In this document: positions 1 through 7,354 of the stretch, one piece after another
Layout: every line of letters starts with the position of its first letter
How positions within the stretch are numbered: position 1 is the stretch's first letter
Origin: CAZRRV01 sp045660865
GTDB taxonomy: Bacteria; Bacillota; Clostridia; Oscillospirales; Acutalibacteraceae
Assembly: GCA_045660865.1 (NCBI GenBank)
Contig: JAZREP010000020.1
Span: 1 to 11,118 of the forward strand
Direction of reading: 5' to 3'
Length of the DNA stretch: 11,118 bases
The notes under the pieces: model-generated
The model's input: only the letters and a program-made list of their open reading frames with translations
Told to the model about the DNA's origin: nothing
Databases searched by the model: none
Translations under genes and position numbers: made by a program

Positions 1-524
1 ACATTATTAAAGAAAACATAGGCATCGGAAAGAGGGTTTAAAAGCAATTCTTCTGCCGAGATGACGGCGGTAGGTTTTGCGTTGCTTTTTAAAAATTTCA
101 AAACAAGAATACCTTTGTTATTCTGCTGTAAAAAAGAGCAAGCTGCTCTAAGTTTTTGCAAAAGCATTTTTTCAAAAGCGTTGGGGCAGTAGTTGAAATT
201 CCCTCGCAGTGTAACAACAAGGCTGTTTTTGTGGGTGCAAACGGTTAGCGTTAAGGGTGAAGTCAGCCGATTAACAATATTAAAAATAAGTGCCAATAGC
301 ATTCCCTTATCGGCAATCACTTTGCGCTCGGTTAAAGAACGTGTTGTGAAATTGCAGTCGCACATATAGGAAAGCAGCCTACAAAGTCCGCCGATTTCAA
401 CCGTTTGAAAAAACGGCTCTCGCCGTTCTAATTCTGCCCGACGTAAGCGGAGCATGCTTTTCAGTGCGTAATTATCAATGCCGTGCCGTAAAATATATTC
501 AAAAATAATATCTCTGTTGTTCAT
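1..524 (-). CDS. Unrecognised protein, 3' part beyond the window
   Basis: An open frame on the minus strand starts at the ATG at 524-522 and stays open for 174 codons to the left edge, so the C-terminus is missing. A GAGG-like ribosome site sits a few bases upstream of the ATG. The protein begins MNNRDIIFEYILRHGIDNYA and has no signal peptide or obvious membrane segment. I do not recognise the family. Around residues 75-108 a helix containing two Asn residues (ALIFNIVNRL) is followed by alternating beta-like residues. This vaguely recalls the N-box and following strands of a histidine-kinase-type (GHKL) ATPase domain, but no G-box (DxGxG) is seen, so this is only a weak idea. The gene is divergent from gap, and the 171 bases between them hold promoters for both. 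Confidence 0.7.
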   Translation of the reverse strand, partial: MNNRDIIFEYILRHGIDNYALKSMLRLRRAELERREPFFQTVEIGGLCRLLSYMCDCNFTTRSLTERKVIADKGMLLALIFNIVNRLTSPLTLTVCTHKNSLVVTLRGNFNYCPNAFEKMLLQKLRAACSFLQQNNKGILVLKFLKSNAKPTAVISAEELLLNPLSDAYVFFNN

Positions 525-562
525 ATTTTTATCCTCGTAGTACCTATTTTGTCCACAACACC

Positions 563-590
563 AACATATCAACAAATGTAAATTTTTCAA
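563..590 (-). promoter_or_regulatory. Candidate promoter of the leftward partial gene
   Basis: Read on the minus strand, TTGAAA (590-585) is followed after 16 bases by TATGTT (568-563), which is preceded by a TG one base upstream (extended -10 form). It lies about 40 bases upstream of the ATG at 524. The -10 match is only moderate, so the call is tentative. Confidence 0.35.
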
Positions 591-634
591 ATTTTGTTAG
601 TATTAACGATTTTTTTGTTCCTTTTAAAAAGTGC

Positions 635-662
635 TTGAAAAAATAGGAAAATGGTATATAAT
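635..662 (+). promoter_or_regulatory. Promoter of gap
   Basis: TTGAAA at 635-640 and a consensus TATAAT at 657-662 are separated by 16 bases, in an AT-rich stretch about 35 bases ahead of the gap start. A full AGGAGG ribosome site follows at 682-687, eight bases before the ATG at 696. No riboswitch or operator palindrome is evident. The arrangement fits a strong vegetative-sigma promoter. Confidence 0.75.
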
Positions 663-695
663 AAATATGTAATATATTTTTAGGAGGAATTTCCA

Positions 696-1706
696 ATGGT
701 TAAAGTTGCAATTAACGGCTTCGGCCGCATCGGCCGTCTGGCTTTCAGACAGATGTTCGGTGCCGAGGGCTACGAAATTGTTGCTATCAACGATTTGACC
801 AGCCCCAGCATGCTCGCTCATCTTCTTAAGTACGATTCTGCTCAGGGTAGATACGCTCTTGCAGACAAAGTTGTTGCAGGTGAGGACAGCATCACAGTTG
901 ATGGCAAAACCATCAAAATCTATGCAGAGAAAAACGCTGCTGATTTGCCTTGGGGCGAAATCGGTGTAGACGTAGTTCTCGAGTGCACAGGTTTCTACTG
1001 CTCTAAAGAAAAATCTCAGGCACACATTGATGCAGGTGCTAAAAAGGTTGTTATCTCTGCTCCCGCAGGCAAAGATTTACCGACCGTTGTTTTCAGCGTA
1101 AACGAGGATACTCTTACTGCAGATGACAAAATCATCTCTGCTGCTTCTTGCACCACCAACTGCTTAGCTCCTATGGCTAAGACTTTGAACGATTATGCTC
1201 CTATTCAGAGCGGTATCATGACAACTGTTCATGCTTGGACAGGTGACCAAATGGTACTTGACGGTCCCCACAGAAAGGGCGACCTCCGTCGTGCACGTGC
1301 TGCTGCTTGCAATATCGTTCCTAACTCTACCGGTGCTGCTAAAGCTATCGGCTTGGTTATCCCTGAGCTCAACGGCAAACTTATCGGTTCTGCTCAGCGT
1401 GTTCCCGTTCCGACCGGTTCTACTACTATCTTAGTAGCAGTTGTTAAGGGCAAGGACGTTACTGTTGAGGGTATCAACGCTGCTATGAAGGCTGCTTCCA
1501 GCGCTTCCTTCGGTTACACCGAGGAGCAGTTGGTTTCTTCCGATATTATCGGCATCACCTACGGCTCTTTGTTTGATGCAACTCAGACCATGGTTACAAA
1601 GGTTGACGATGACACCTATCAGGTACAGGTTGTTTCTTGGTATGATAACGAGAACAGCTACACCAGCCAGATGGTTCGTACAATCAAATATTTTGCTGAA
1701 ATCTAA
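696..1706 (+). CDS. gap: Glyceraldehyde-3-phosphate dehydrogenase, type I (phosphorylating)
   Basis: This 336-residue protein oxidises glyceraldehyde-3-phosphate with inorganic phosphate and NAD+ to 1,3-bisphosphoglycerate in cytosolic glycolysis. It has the usual family length. The N-terminal Rossmann motif NGFGRIGR lies at residues 7-14, and Asp33 at the end of the second strand favours NAD+ over NADP+. The catalytic motif SCTTNC at 151-156 carries nucleophile Cys152, and His179 is the expected catalytic partner. The C-terminal SWYDNENSYTSQM signature is present. The segment LDGPHRKGDLRRAR around 188-201 is the variant with a short RKG insertion that I know from clostridial and related enzymes. 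Codon choice differs from neighbouring genes (many GCT, GTT, ATC and AAC codons), as expected for a very highly expressed gene. No pgk or tpi gene follows; a terminator makes it a single-gene unit. Confidence 0.97.
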   Translation: MVKVAINGFGRIGRLAFRQMFGAEGYEIVAINDLTSPSMLAHLLKYDSAQGRYALADKVVAGEDSITVDGKTIKIYAEKNAADLPWGEIGVDVVLECTGFYCSKEKSQAHIDAGAKKVVISAPAGKDLPTVVFSVNEDTLTADDKIISAASCTTNCLAPMAKTLNDYAPIQSGIMTTVHAWTGDQMVLDGPHRKGDLRRARAAACNIVPNSTGAAKAIGLVIPELNGKLIGSAQRVPVPTGSTTILVAVVKGKDVTVEGINAAMKAASSASFGYTEEQLVSSDIIGITYGSLFDATQTMVTKVDDDTYQVQVVSWYDNENSYTSQMVRTIKYFAEI

Positions 1707-1725
1707 TTGGTTTTAGAAAATTTAG

Positions 1726-1759
1726 ACAGCCGAAGCGAATTCGCTTCGGCTGTTTTTTT
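1726..1759 (+). terminator. Rho-independent terminator of gap
   Basis: A perfect 12-bp stem (ACAGCCGAAGCG at 1726-1737 pairing with 1742-1753) closes an AATT loop and runs directly into seven T residues (1753-1759). It lies 20 bases after the gap stop codon. The stem is GC-rich and should be very stable, isolating gap from the copper genes. Confidence 0.93.
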
Positions 1760-1772
1760 ATAAGTCGCTCTG

Positions 1773-1802
1773 TTGACAATGGTGTTATTAAGGGTGTATA
1801 AT
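1773..1802 (+). promoter_or_regulatory. Promoter of the csoR-copA operon
   Basis: Consensus TTGACA at 1773-1778 and consensus TATAAT at 1797-1802 are separated by 18 bases, one more than ideal. The last two bases of the -10 box are also the first two bases of the inverted repeat called as the CsoR operator, so repressor binding would block polymerase directly. Confidence 0.85.
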
Positions 1803-1829
1803 CTATATACCCCCTATGGGTATATAGAT
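1801..1829 (+). promoter_or_regulatory. Likely CsoR operator
   Basis: ATCTATATACCC (1801-1812) and its exact reverse complement (1818-1829) flank a 5-base spacer. The core is a C-run, a short T/A-containing centre and a G-run, flanked by AT bases. This is the general design of CsoR operators, where apo-CsoR binds and Cu(I) releases it. The site overlaps the end of the -10 box and the predicted transcription start of the gene for a CsoR-family protein, which supports autorepression. The assignment to CsoR is inferred from position and shape. Confidence 0.75.
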
Positions 1830-1849
1830 TTTTGGGAGTGACAATAAAG

Positions 1850-2149
1850 GTGCAAGAAAAGTGCAATTGCAATAAAACTAAAGAGCGCTCTATAGATGAA
1901 TACACAAGTCTTATAAATCGGCTTAACCGTATTGAGGGGCAGATAAGGGGTATTCGCAATATGGTACAAAAGTCTTCGTATTGTACTGATATTTTAGTGC
2001 AGGTGTCTGCCGTTAATGCGGCGCTGAATGCATTTAATAAGGAATTATTGGCAAATCATATAAAGACGTGTGTTGCAGACGATATTAAAGCGGGCAAGGA
2101 TGAAACGGTAGACGAACTGGTTGCAACCTTGCAAAAACTGATGAAATAG
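1850..2149 (+). CDS. csoR: Copper-sensing transcriptional repressor, CsoR family
   Basis: This all-helical DUF156/CsoR-family repressor controls copper-efflux genes; Cu(I) binding releases it from DNA. I place the start at GTG 1850, giving 99 residues, because GGGAG at 1834-1838 lies 11 bases upstream. The in-frame TTG at 1832 would add six residues but has no ribosome site, since the operator lies immediately before it. The family motif NRLNRIEGQIRGI occupies residues 23-35. The metal triad is intact: Cys45, His70 and Cys74, with the 25- and 4-residue spacing of CsoR. The second Cys of the pair separates it from the nickel (RcnR) and formaldehyde (FrmR) branches. An additional N-terminal CNC (residues 5-7) is not part of the usual triad and may touch metal. 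copA starts 9 bases after the stop, so the two genes are co-transcribed. Confidence 0.93.
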   Translation: MQEKCNCNKTKERSIDEYTSLINRLNRIEGQIRGIRNMVQKSSYCTDILVQVSAVNAALNAFNKELLANHIKTCVADDIKAGKDETVDELVATLQKLMK

Positions 2150-2158
2150 GTATTAAAA

Positions 2159-4516
2159 ATGGAAGAATATATTGTAACGGGAATGAGCTGTGCCGCCTGC
2201 AGCGCCAGGGTTGAAAAGGCTGTAAAGGCTTTGGGTGTAAAATCGGTTGAGGTTAATCTGCTCACAAAAAGTATGCTGGTCGATTACGAGAACGGCATAT
2301 TAACACCTGAAATTATTTGTAATGCAGTACAAAAGGCAGGCTATAGCGCAGAGCTTAAAGTTAAAAATTTAAGTGCCGTTAAAACAGCAAACAATGAAAC
2401 CGACAATTTCAAAAAGCGGTTTATCATTTCGCTTATATTTATGCTGCCGCTTTTTTATCTTGGAATGGGACATATGTGGCATTTTCCGTTGCCGCACTTT
2501 TTAAATGATTTTTATATTTCGGGCATTTTGCAGTTAATACTGGCACTGCCTATAATAATTGTAAACTTTTCGTTTTTTACAAACGGGATAAAGTCACTCA
2601 TTAACGGAGCGGCGAATATGAATTCGCTTATAGCACTCGGCAGCGGAGCCGCCTTTATTTACAGTTTGTATCTGTTGGTTGCAAATTCGGGTGCAACACA
2701 TTTGTATTTTGAAACGGCGGGTATGATACTGACACTAATCTGCCTTGGAAAATTTTTGGAAAGCCGTTCAAAATCAAAAACGGCGGGCGCAATTACCGCT
2801 TTGATGGACTTAAGCCCCAAAACTGCGCTTCTACAAACTGCTGACGGTGAAAAAACCGTTGCAGTAGGGCAGTTGAAAAAAGGTGATATAGTCATTGTAA
2901 AGACAGGGGACGCCATTCCCGCAGACGGCGAGGTAATCTTTGGCCACGGAACTGTAAACAAAGCGTTTTTAACAGGCGAAAATATGCCAGAGGAGATAAG
3001 TGAAGGCAGTAGAGTTATAGGCGCTACAATTTTGCAAAGCGGATATATAAAAATGAGGGTAGATTCGGTTGGAAGTGACACCGTGCTCTTTGAAATTATT
3101 CGTCTTGTGGAAAAGGCTTCGGCCAAAAAGGCGCCCATATCAAAACTAGCGGATAAGGTAAGCGGCATTTTTTTACCTGTCGTTTTAGGAATTGCTTTAA
3201 TCACATTTGTTGTTTGGCTATTATTGGACGGCGGGTTTGAAACTGCGCTGACTCACGCCATTTCGGTACTGGTAATATCCTGTCCGTGTGCCCTTGGTTT
3301 GGCCACACCTACCTCGGTTATGGTTGGTACCGGCAGGGGCGCAACCTTAGGTGTACTGATAAAATCGGGCGAAGCCTTGGAAACAGCTCACAAGGTAAAA
3401 ACTGTGGTTTTTGATAAAACCGGAACAATAACTATGGGTGCTCCGATAGTAGAGGATATAGAGGTTTATTCTAAAGAACAAGACGATATATTAGCTATTG
3501 CCGCATCAATAGAAAAACATTCTAATCATCCGCTTGGCGCCGCAATAGTAGATTTAGCCGAAAAAAGAGGCTTGCACTTACCCGAAATTACCGATTTTGA
3601 AACTATAGTCGGCAAAGGGGTATCGGCAAAAATAGGAAAGAAGAGTTATTTCGTTGGCAAAGCAGAAAACAACACGGCAGTAGCGCTAATGGAAGACGGC
3701 AAAATAATAGGCAAATTTATTATTAAGGATAAAATAAAGCCTGATGCAAAAGAGGCGGTTGCAGCGCTTAACAATATGGGAATAGCAACCGTAATGCTCA
3801 CAGGTGATAATGAAGCGGCGGCAAAGGATATAGCTAAAAAAGTAGGCATTTCTAAGTTTGTTGCAAACGTATTACCGGGCGAAAAGCAAGAAAAGATAAA
3901 TGACTTAAAAGAAAACGGAGCGGTTGCAATGGTAGGTGACGGTATAAACGATGCACCTGCGCTAATGTCGGCAGATATAGGCATAGCAATCGGTGCCGGC
4001 ACAGATATTGCAATGGAATCGGCTGATATTGTACTGATGGGCAATGGACTTTTGCAGGTGGTACGTGCAATAGAGTTAAGCCGTGCTGTTATTAAAAACA
4101 TTAAAGGCAATTTATTTTGGGCGCTGTTTTATAACAGTTTATGTATACCTTTAGCAACAGGCCTATTCGGTATTCATTTAGACCCCGCATTCGCCGCTGC
4201 AGCCATGAGCTTCAGCAGTGTTTTCGTAGTAACCAATGCTTTAAGATTAAGAAATTGGCAAGGGGCTAAAAATATAAAACTGGGAGAAAAGAAAATGGAA
4301 AAGAAGATTTATATTGAAGGTATGATGTGTCAGCATTGTGTGGCGCACGCAAAGGCGGCGTTAGAGGCGCTGGATGGTATAAAAACAGTTAAAGTAGAGC
4401 TTGAAAACAAATGCGCTTTAATTACCGCAAGCAAAACGATAGAGGATGAGGCTATTCGCACCGCAATAAGCAAAGCGGGCTATACCGTAACTAAAATAGA
4501 AAATTCGCTTGCTTAA
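2159..4516 (+). CDS. copA: Cu(I)-exporting P1B-type ATPase with C-terminal CopZ-like domain
   Basis: This 785-residue membrane pump hydrolyses ATP to expel Cu(I) from the cytosol. An N-terminal heavy-metal-associated (HMA) domain carries GMSCAAC (Cys11, Cys14). Membrane helices precede the actuator loop, with TGE at 272-274. The transport motif CPC is at 375-377, the phosphorylation site DKTGT begins at Asp419, the nucleotide-domain His-Pro is at 457-458, and the hinge GDGIND is at 593-598. The last helices carry YN (658-659) and MSFSS (683-687), which with CPC define the Cu(I) subgroup P1B-1. The actuator reads TGENMPEE instead of the common TGESMPVE. Unusually, after the last helix and a short basic linker a second HMA domain follows (GMMCQHC, Cys724 and Cys727) that resembles a free CopZ chaperone. 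The ribosome site before the ATG at 2159 is weak, so translation may be coupled to csoR. Confidence 0.96.
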   Translation: MEEYIVTGMSCAACSARVEKAVKALGVKSVEVNLLTKSMLVDYENGILTPEIICNAVQKAGYSAELKVKNLSAVKTANNETDNFKKRFIISLIFMLPLFYLGMGHMWHFPLPHFLNDFYISGILQLILALPIIIVNFSFFTNGIKSLINGAANMNSLIALGSGAAFIYSLYLLVANSGATHLYFETAGMILTLICLGKFLESRSKSKTAGAITALMDLSPKTALLQTADGEKTVAVGQLKKGDIVIVKTGDAIPADGEVIFGHGTVNKAFLTGENMPEEISEGSRVIGATILQSGYIKMRVDSVGSDTVLFEIIRLVEKASAKKAPISKLADKVSGIFLPVVLGIALITFVVWLLLDGGFETALTHAISVLVISCPCALGLATPTSVMVGTGRGATLGVLIKSGEALETAHKVKTVVFDKTGTITMGAPIVEDIEVYSKEQDDILAIAASIEKHSNHPLGAAIVDLAEKRGLHLPEITDFETIVGKGVSAKIGKKSYFVGKAENNTAVALMEDGKIIGKFIIKDKIKPDAKEAVAALNNMGIATVMLTGDNEAAAKDIAKKVGISKFVANVLPGEKQEKINDLKENGAVAMVGDGINDAPALMSADIGIAIGAGTDIAMESADIVLMGNGLLQVVRAIELSRAVIKNIKGNLFWALFYNSLCIPLATGLFGIHLDPAFAAAAMSFSSVFVVTNALRLRNWQGAKNIKLGEKKMEKKIYIEGMMCQHCVAHAKAALEALDGIKTVKVELENKCALITASKTIEDEAIRTAISKAGYTVTKIENSLA
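4282..4297 (+). promoter_or_regulatory. Internal ribosome-binding site and start codon inside copA
   Basis: GGGAG at 4282-4286 stands eight bases before an in-frame ATG at 4295-4297, codon 713 of copA. Spacing and match are better than at the annotated copA start. It sits exactly at the boundary between the pump and its C-terminal HMA domain. The sequence is plain; its use in the cell is inferred. Confidence 0.5.
4295..4516 (+). CDS. Possible separately translated CopZ-like copper chaperone (in-frame within copA)
   Basis: Starting at the internal ATG, the last 73 codons of copA form a complete single HMA domain beginning MEKKIYIEGMMCQHCVAH. The Cu(I)-binding CxxC lies at residues 12 and 15, and the fold ends near the stop codon. 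About 70 residues is the normal length of free CopZ chaperones, which carry Cu(I) to CopA and CsoR in the cytosol. No separate copZ gene exists in the window. This reading frame is identical to the end of CopA, so it is an alternative product, not a second locus. E. coli is known to make a short CopA(Z) chaperone from its copA gene by frameshifting; here the proposed route would be internal initiation. No expression evidence is available. Confidence 0.4.
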   Translation: MEKKIYIEGMMCQHCVAHAKAALEALDGIKTVKVELENKCALITASKTIEDEAIRTAISKAGYTVTKIENSLA

Positions 4517-4537
4517 CTGCTAAAATTTTAGTATTAT
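4509..4537 (+). promoter_or_regulatory. Weak candidate promoter before the flavoprotein genes
   Basis: TTGCTT (4509-4514) and TATTAT (4532-4537) are 17 bases apart, overlapping the copA stop codon. The -35 matches only 3 of 6 positions, the -10 matches 5 of 6. If real it would give the two flavoprotein genes their own transcription. If not, they depend on read-through from the copper promoter, because no terminator lies in the 47-base gap. Confidence 0.3.
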
Positions 4538-4563
4538 TAGTGTGAAAATAAAGGAGGTGCGGT

Positions 4564-5772
4564 ATGCATCTTTTAATCGTTGGCGGCGGTGCCGCAGGAC
4601 TTTGTGCCGCAATAACGGCAAAACGGAAAAAAAAGAACTTAAAGGTTACGATTTTAGAAGCAAATGACCGAGTGGGCAAAAAACTGATAACCACAGGTAA
4701 CGGCCGTTGCAACATTACGAATAAGGATTTAAGTGCAACCAATTATCACGGCGGAACCGAAGTTTGTTACTGCTTGGATAACGATTTTATAACCGACTTT
4801 TTTGCTTCAATTGGAACCGAAATCGTTTTTGAGGAAACTAATAAAGCATACCCCGCTTCTTATCAGGCGCTTTCGGTGGTAGATAATCTGCGTTTTGCCT
4901 GTGAGGAATTGGGTGTAGAAATATTGACGGGACAAAAGGTGACTGACATTTCCTTTGGGGGCGGAGTTTTTACTGCCTTTGCCGAAAAAACATTTAATGC
5001 AGATGCGGTTTTAATTTGTTCCGGCTCGGCCGCGGGCGGTAAAATCGCAAGTGACAGCGGTTATTCACTTTTAAAGAAGTTCTCTCACACAGTTACACCC
5101 ATTACTCCTGCTATTGCGCCCATTAAAACCGAAACCGACGTGGTGCGACAGTTGAAGGGTATAAAGGTTAACGCAACTGCAAAACTGATTGTTGACGGCA
5201 AGCCGATAAGAGAAGAATACGGCGAGGTTTTGTTCTGCGATTATGGGCTTTCGGGTCCACCGATTTTACAGCTTGCAAGACCTGCAGCATTACCCTTTAA
5301 AACGGCACTAATTAACCTTGATTTAATGCCCGATACGGATAAAGCTGTACTTATTGAAAAATTACACCAACGCAAAAGTTTGCTGGCTAACAGAACAGCA
5401 GGCGAGTTTTTCACGGGCCTTTTGAATAAGCGTTTAGGTCAGGTTATTTGTAAGCTTTGTGGCTTTGGAGTAAACACACCTGCAAGCGAATTAAAGGTAG
5501 AAAAATTGGCAGGGCTAATTAAAGAAATGCCCTTTAAAGTTTTAGGCGTTATGCCGCTGGCCCAAGCACAGGTAGCGGCAGGTGGTGTTAAAACAGACGA
5601 ATTTAATAAAAACTTTATGTCTAAAAAACAAGCAGGACTCTTTGCGGCAGGCGAAGTCTTAAACATAGATGGTGACTGCGGCGGCTTTAATCTGGCATTT
5701 GCTTGGTGCAGCGGGGAAACTTCAGCAAATGCGGCAGTAGAGTATTTGGAGGATAAAAATGCTGCTCGTTAA
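4564..5772 (+). CDS. HI0933/BaiN-type FAD-dependent oxidoreductase
   Basis: This 402-residue cytosolic flavoprotein belongs to the HI0933-like family (also labelled BaiN/RdsA or aminoacetone-oxidase-like). Members bind FAD, but their substrate is mostly unknown; BaiN of Clostridium scindens acts in bile-acid 7-dehydroxylation. The FAD-binding motif GGGAAG is at residues 7-12, and an acidic residue (Glu32) ends the second strand. The family hallmark GKKLITTGNGRCNITN is at 38-53. The C-terminal signature GEVLNIDGDCGGFNLAFAW runs from 363 to 381. Length is typical. The start is secure: AGGAGG at 4552-4557, six bases before the ATG. It overlaps the next gene by 14 bases. Neighbourhood gives no sign of bile-acid genes, so a BaiN role should not be assumed. 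Confidence 0.9.
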   Translation: MHLLIVGGGAAGLCAAITAKRKKKNLKVTILEANDRVGKKLITTGNGRCNITNKDLSATNYHGGTEVCYCLDNDFITDFFASIGTEIVFEETNKAYPASYQALSVVDNLRFACEELGVEILTGQKVTDISFGGGVFTAFAEKTFNADAVLICSGSAAGGKIASDSGYSLLKKFSHTVTPITPAIAPIKTETDVVRQLKGIKVNATAKLIVDGKPIREEYGEVLFCDYGLSGPPILQLARPAALPFKTALINLDLMPDTDKAVLIEKLHQRKSLLANRTAGEFFTGLLNKRLGQVICKLCGFGVNTPASELKVEKLAGLIKEMPFKVLGVMPLAQAQVAAGGVKTDEFNKNFMSKKQAGLFAAGEVLNIDGDCGGFNLAFAWCSGETSANAAVEYLEDKNAAR

Positions 5773-7318
5773 CAATATTAAAATACCGCTTGAGAGTAAT
5801 CCTAAATCGGCAACCCTTAATGTTTGCAAGCAACTTAGAATACCGGCAGAGCATATTATTTCCTGTACTCTTTACCGCCGTTCCATTGATTGCAGAAAAA
5901 AGGATAATATCCATTATGTGTGCTCTTATTTGCTTGAAACCAAAAAAGAGGATTACTATTTAAAGAAACTGAACTCTGCTCGTAAATTTGAAAACCCCAT
6001 ATTCAATTTTGAAAAACAACAAAGTGATGTACGACCTGTGGTAATAGGCTTTGGCCCTGCAGGTATGTTTGCTGCTTATGTGCTTGCTTTAAAGGGGCTA
6101 AGACCGATTGTTTTTGAAAGAGGTATGGCGGTAGATGAGCGCATTAGCGCAGTTGAAAAGTTTATGAGCGGCGGCGAATTTAATCCCAAAGGAAATATTC
6201 AATTCGGCGAGGGCGGTGCAGGTACTTTTTCGGACGGAAAGCTTAATACAGGTATAACCAACCCTTATTGCCGCTTTGTGCTTGAAACCTTTGTGAAATG
6301 CGGTGCGGATGAAGATATTTTAATTGATGCAAAACCCCACATAGGAACCGATGTTTTAAGAACGGTAGTAAAAAGAATGCGCCAAAAGATATTGGCGCTC
6401 GGCGGAGAGATTAACTTTGAAAGCTGTCTTACTAAGCTTAGGTTTGAAAACGACAGATTAAGCAAAATTACGGTGCAAACCGACAGCGGCGAAAAAGAAT
6501 TTGACTGTTCGTATTTATTGCTTGCAATAGGGCACTCGGCAAGGGATACTTTCCGTATGCTTTATGATTTGGCTGTGCCTATGCAGGCAAAAGCATTTGC
6601 CATAGGCAGCAGAATTGAGCATAAACAAAAATGGCTTAACGAAGTACGCTACGGCAAAGCGGAAAACTTGCCGGCAGCGGATTATCACCTCTCTACACAC
6701 CTTTTAGACGGTCGGGGAGTTTTCACCTTTTGTATGTGTCCCGGCGGTGAGGTGGTTGATGCACGCAGCGATGAAAATCATATAGCAACCAACGGGATGA
6801 GCAATAAAGGCAGAGAGAGTGAAAACGCCAACAGTGCCTTGCTTGTGGGTGTATCGCCTGACGAATTTGGCGGCGGCGTGCTCGATGGTATGCTCTTGCA
6901 GGAAAAAATTGAGCAAGCGGCATATGTTTACGGTAAAGGTCACCCCATTAGCCAGACGGTAGGAGATTTTTTAAACGGCAAACCTTCTGCTACGGCGGGC
7001 GAGGTTAAGCCCTCTGTAAAGCCCGCTTGCACCTATGGTGATATTTCCTCAATTTTTCCGCAATATATTACCGACGCATTAAAAGAGGGTATAGTAGAGC
7101 TTGCAAAGAAATTACCCGGCTTTGATAACCCCGAAGCAATTTTAACAGCGCCCGAAACCAGAAGTTCATCACCCGTTCGCATACTTAGAGACAAAACACG
7201 GCAGAGTGCCGTTTTGGGTCTTTACCCTGTGGGTGAAGGAGCAGGTTATGCAGGCGGTATAATGTCGGCCGCAGTTGACGGAATAGAATCGGCGCTATCT
7301 TTAACTGAACAAATTTAA
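5759..7318 (+). CDS. FAD-dependent dehydrogenase-like protein, COG2509 family
   Basis: This 519-residue protein resembles the uncharacterised NAD(FAD)-utilising dehydrogenases grouped as COG2509. An N-terminal domain of about 90 residues, with no cofactor motif I can identify, precedes the FAD-binding Rossmann motif GFGPAG (97-102), which ends its second strand at Glu120. The segment NIQFGEGGAGTFSDGKLNTG (146-165) is highly characteristic of the family. Near the C-terminus the FAD-contacting stretch GEGAGYAGGIMSAAVDG is intact. There is no signal peptide, so it is cytosolic. The ATG lies within the last codons of the preceding flavoprotein gene, with GGAGG at 5748-5752 six bases upstream, so the two are translationally linked. 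The physiological electron donor and acceptor are unknown. Confidence 0.9.
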   Translation: MLLVNNIKIPLESNPKSATLNVCKQLRIPAEHIISCTLYRRSIDCRKKDNIHYVCSYLLETKKEDYYLKKLNSARKFENPIFNFEKQQSDVRPVVIGFGPAGMFAAYVLALKGLRPIVFERGMAVDERISAVEKFMSGGEFNPKGNIQFGEGGAGTFSDGKLNTGITNPYCRFVLETFVKCGADEDILIDAKPHIGTDVLRTVVKRMRQKILALGGEINFESCLTKLRFENDRLSKITVQTDSGEKEFDCSYLLLAIGHSARDTFRMLYDLAVPMQAKAFAIGSRIEHKQKWLNEVRYGKAENLPAADYHLSTHLLDGRGVFTFCMCPGGEVVDARSDENHIATNGMSNKGRESENANSALLVGVSPDEFGGGVLDGMLLQEKIEQAAYVYGKGHPISQTVGDFLNGKPSATAGEVKPSVKPACTYGDISSIFPQYITDALKEGIVELAKKLPGFDNPEAILTAPETRSSSPVRILRDKTRQSAVLGLYPVGEGAGYAGGIMSAAVDGIESALSLTEQI

Positions 7319-7354
7319 AAAAGAAGCACAGAGATTTTTCTCTGTGCTTCTTTT
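7317..7354. terminator. Bidirectional terminator between convergent operons
   Basis: A perfect 14-bp stem (7321-7334 pairing with 7339-7352) closes a TTTT loop. On the plus strand it ends in TTTT (7351-7354). On the minus strand it ends in six T residues (complement of 7317-7322), the better of the two tails. The plus-strand flavoprotein gene stops at 7318 and the minus-strand ATPase gene stops at 7353, directly against the stem, so one hairpin serves both. Confidence 0.92.

Noticed and set aside
1832..1849. Six-residue extension of CsoR from TTG 1832
   Set aside because: The operator repeat ends at 1829, leaving no ribosome site; GGGAG at 1834-1838 fits GTG 1850.
1684..1959. Antisense open frame across the gap terminator and csoR promoter
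   Set aside because: It crosses a perfect terminator hairpin and operator and has no recognisable product or start signal.
2659..4110. Long antisense open frames opposite copA (2659-3204 and 3646-4110)
   Set aside because: They lie opposite conserved ATPase domains, have no ribosome sites and low-complexity Ser/Ala/Ile-rich products; they are codon-bias shadows.
4520..4531. Palindrome CTAAAATTTTAG after copA
   Set aside because: Almost entirely A-T, short and without a T-tract, so it is not a credible terminator.
5759..5772. Possible frameshift between the two flavoprotein genes
   Set aside because: The 14-base overlap has a clear GGAGG before ATG 5759 and both proteins have complete, different FAD domains, so they are two genes.
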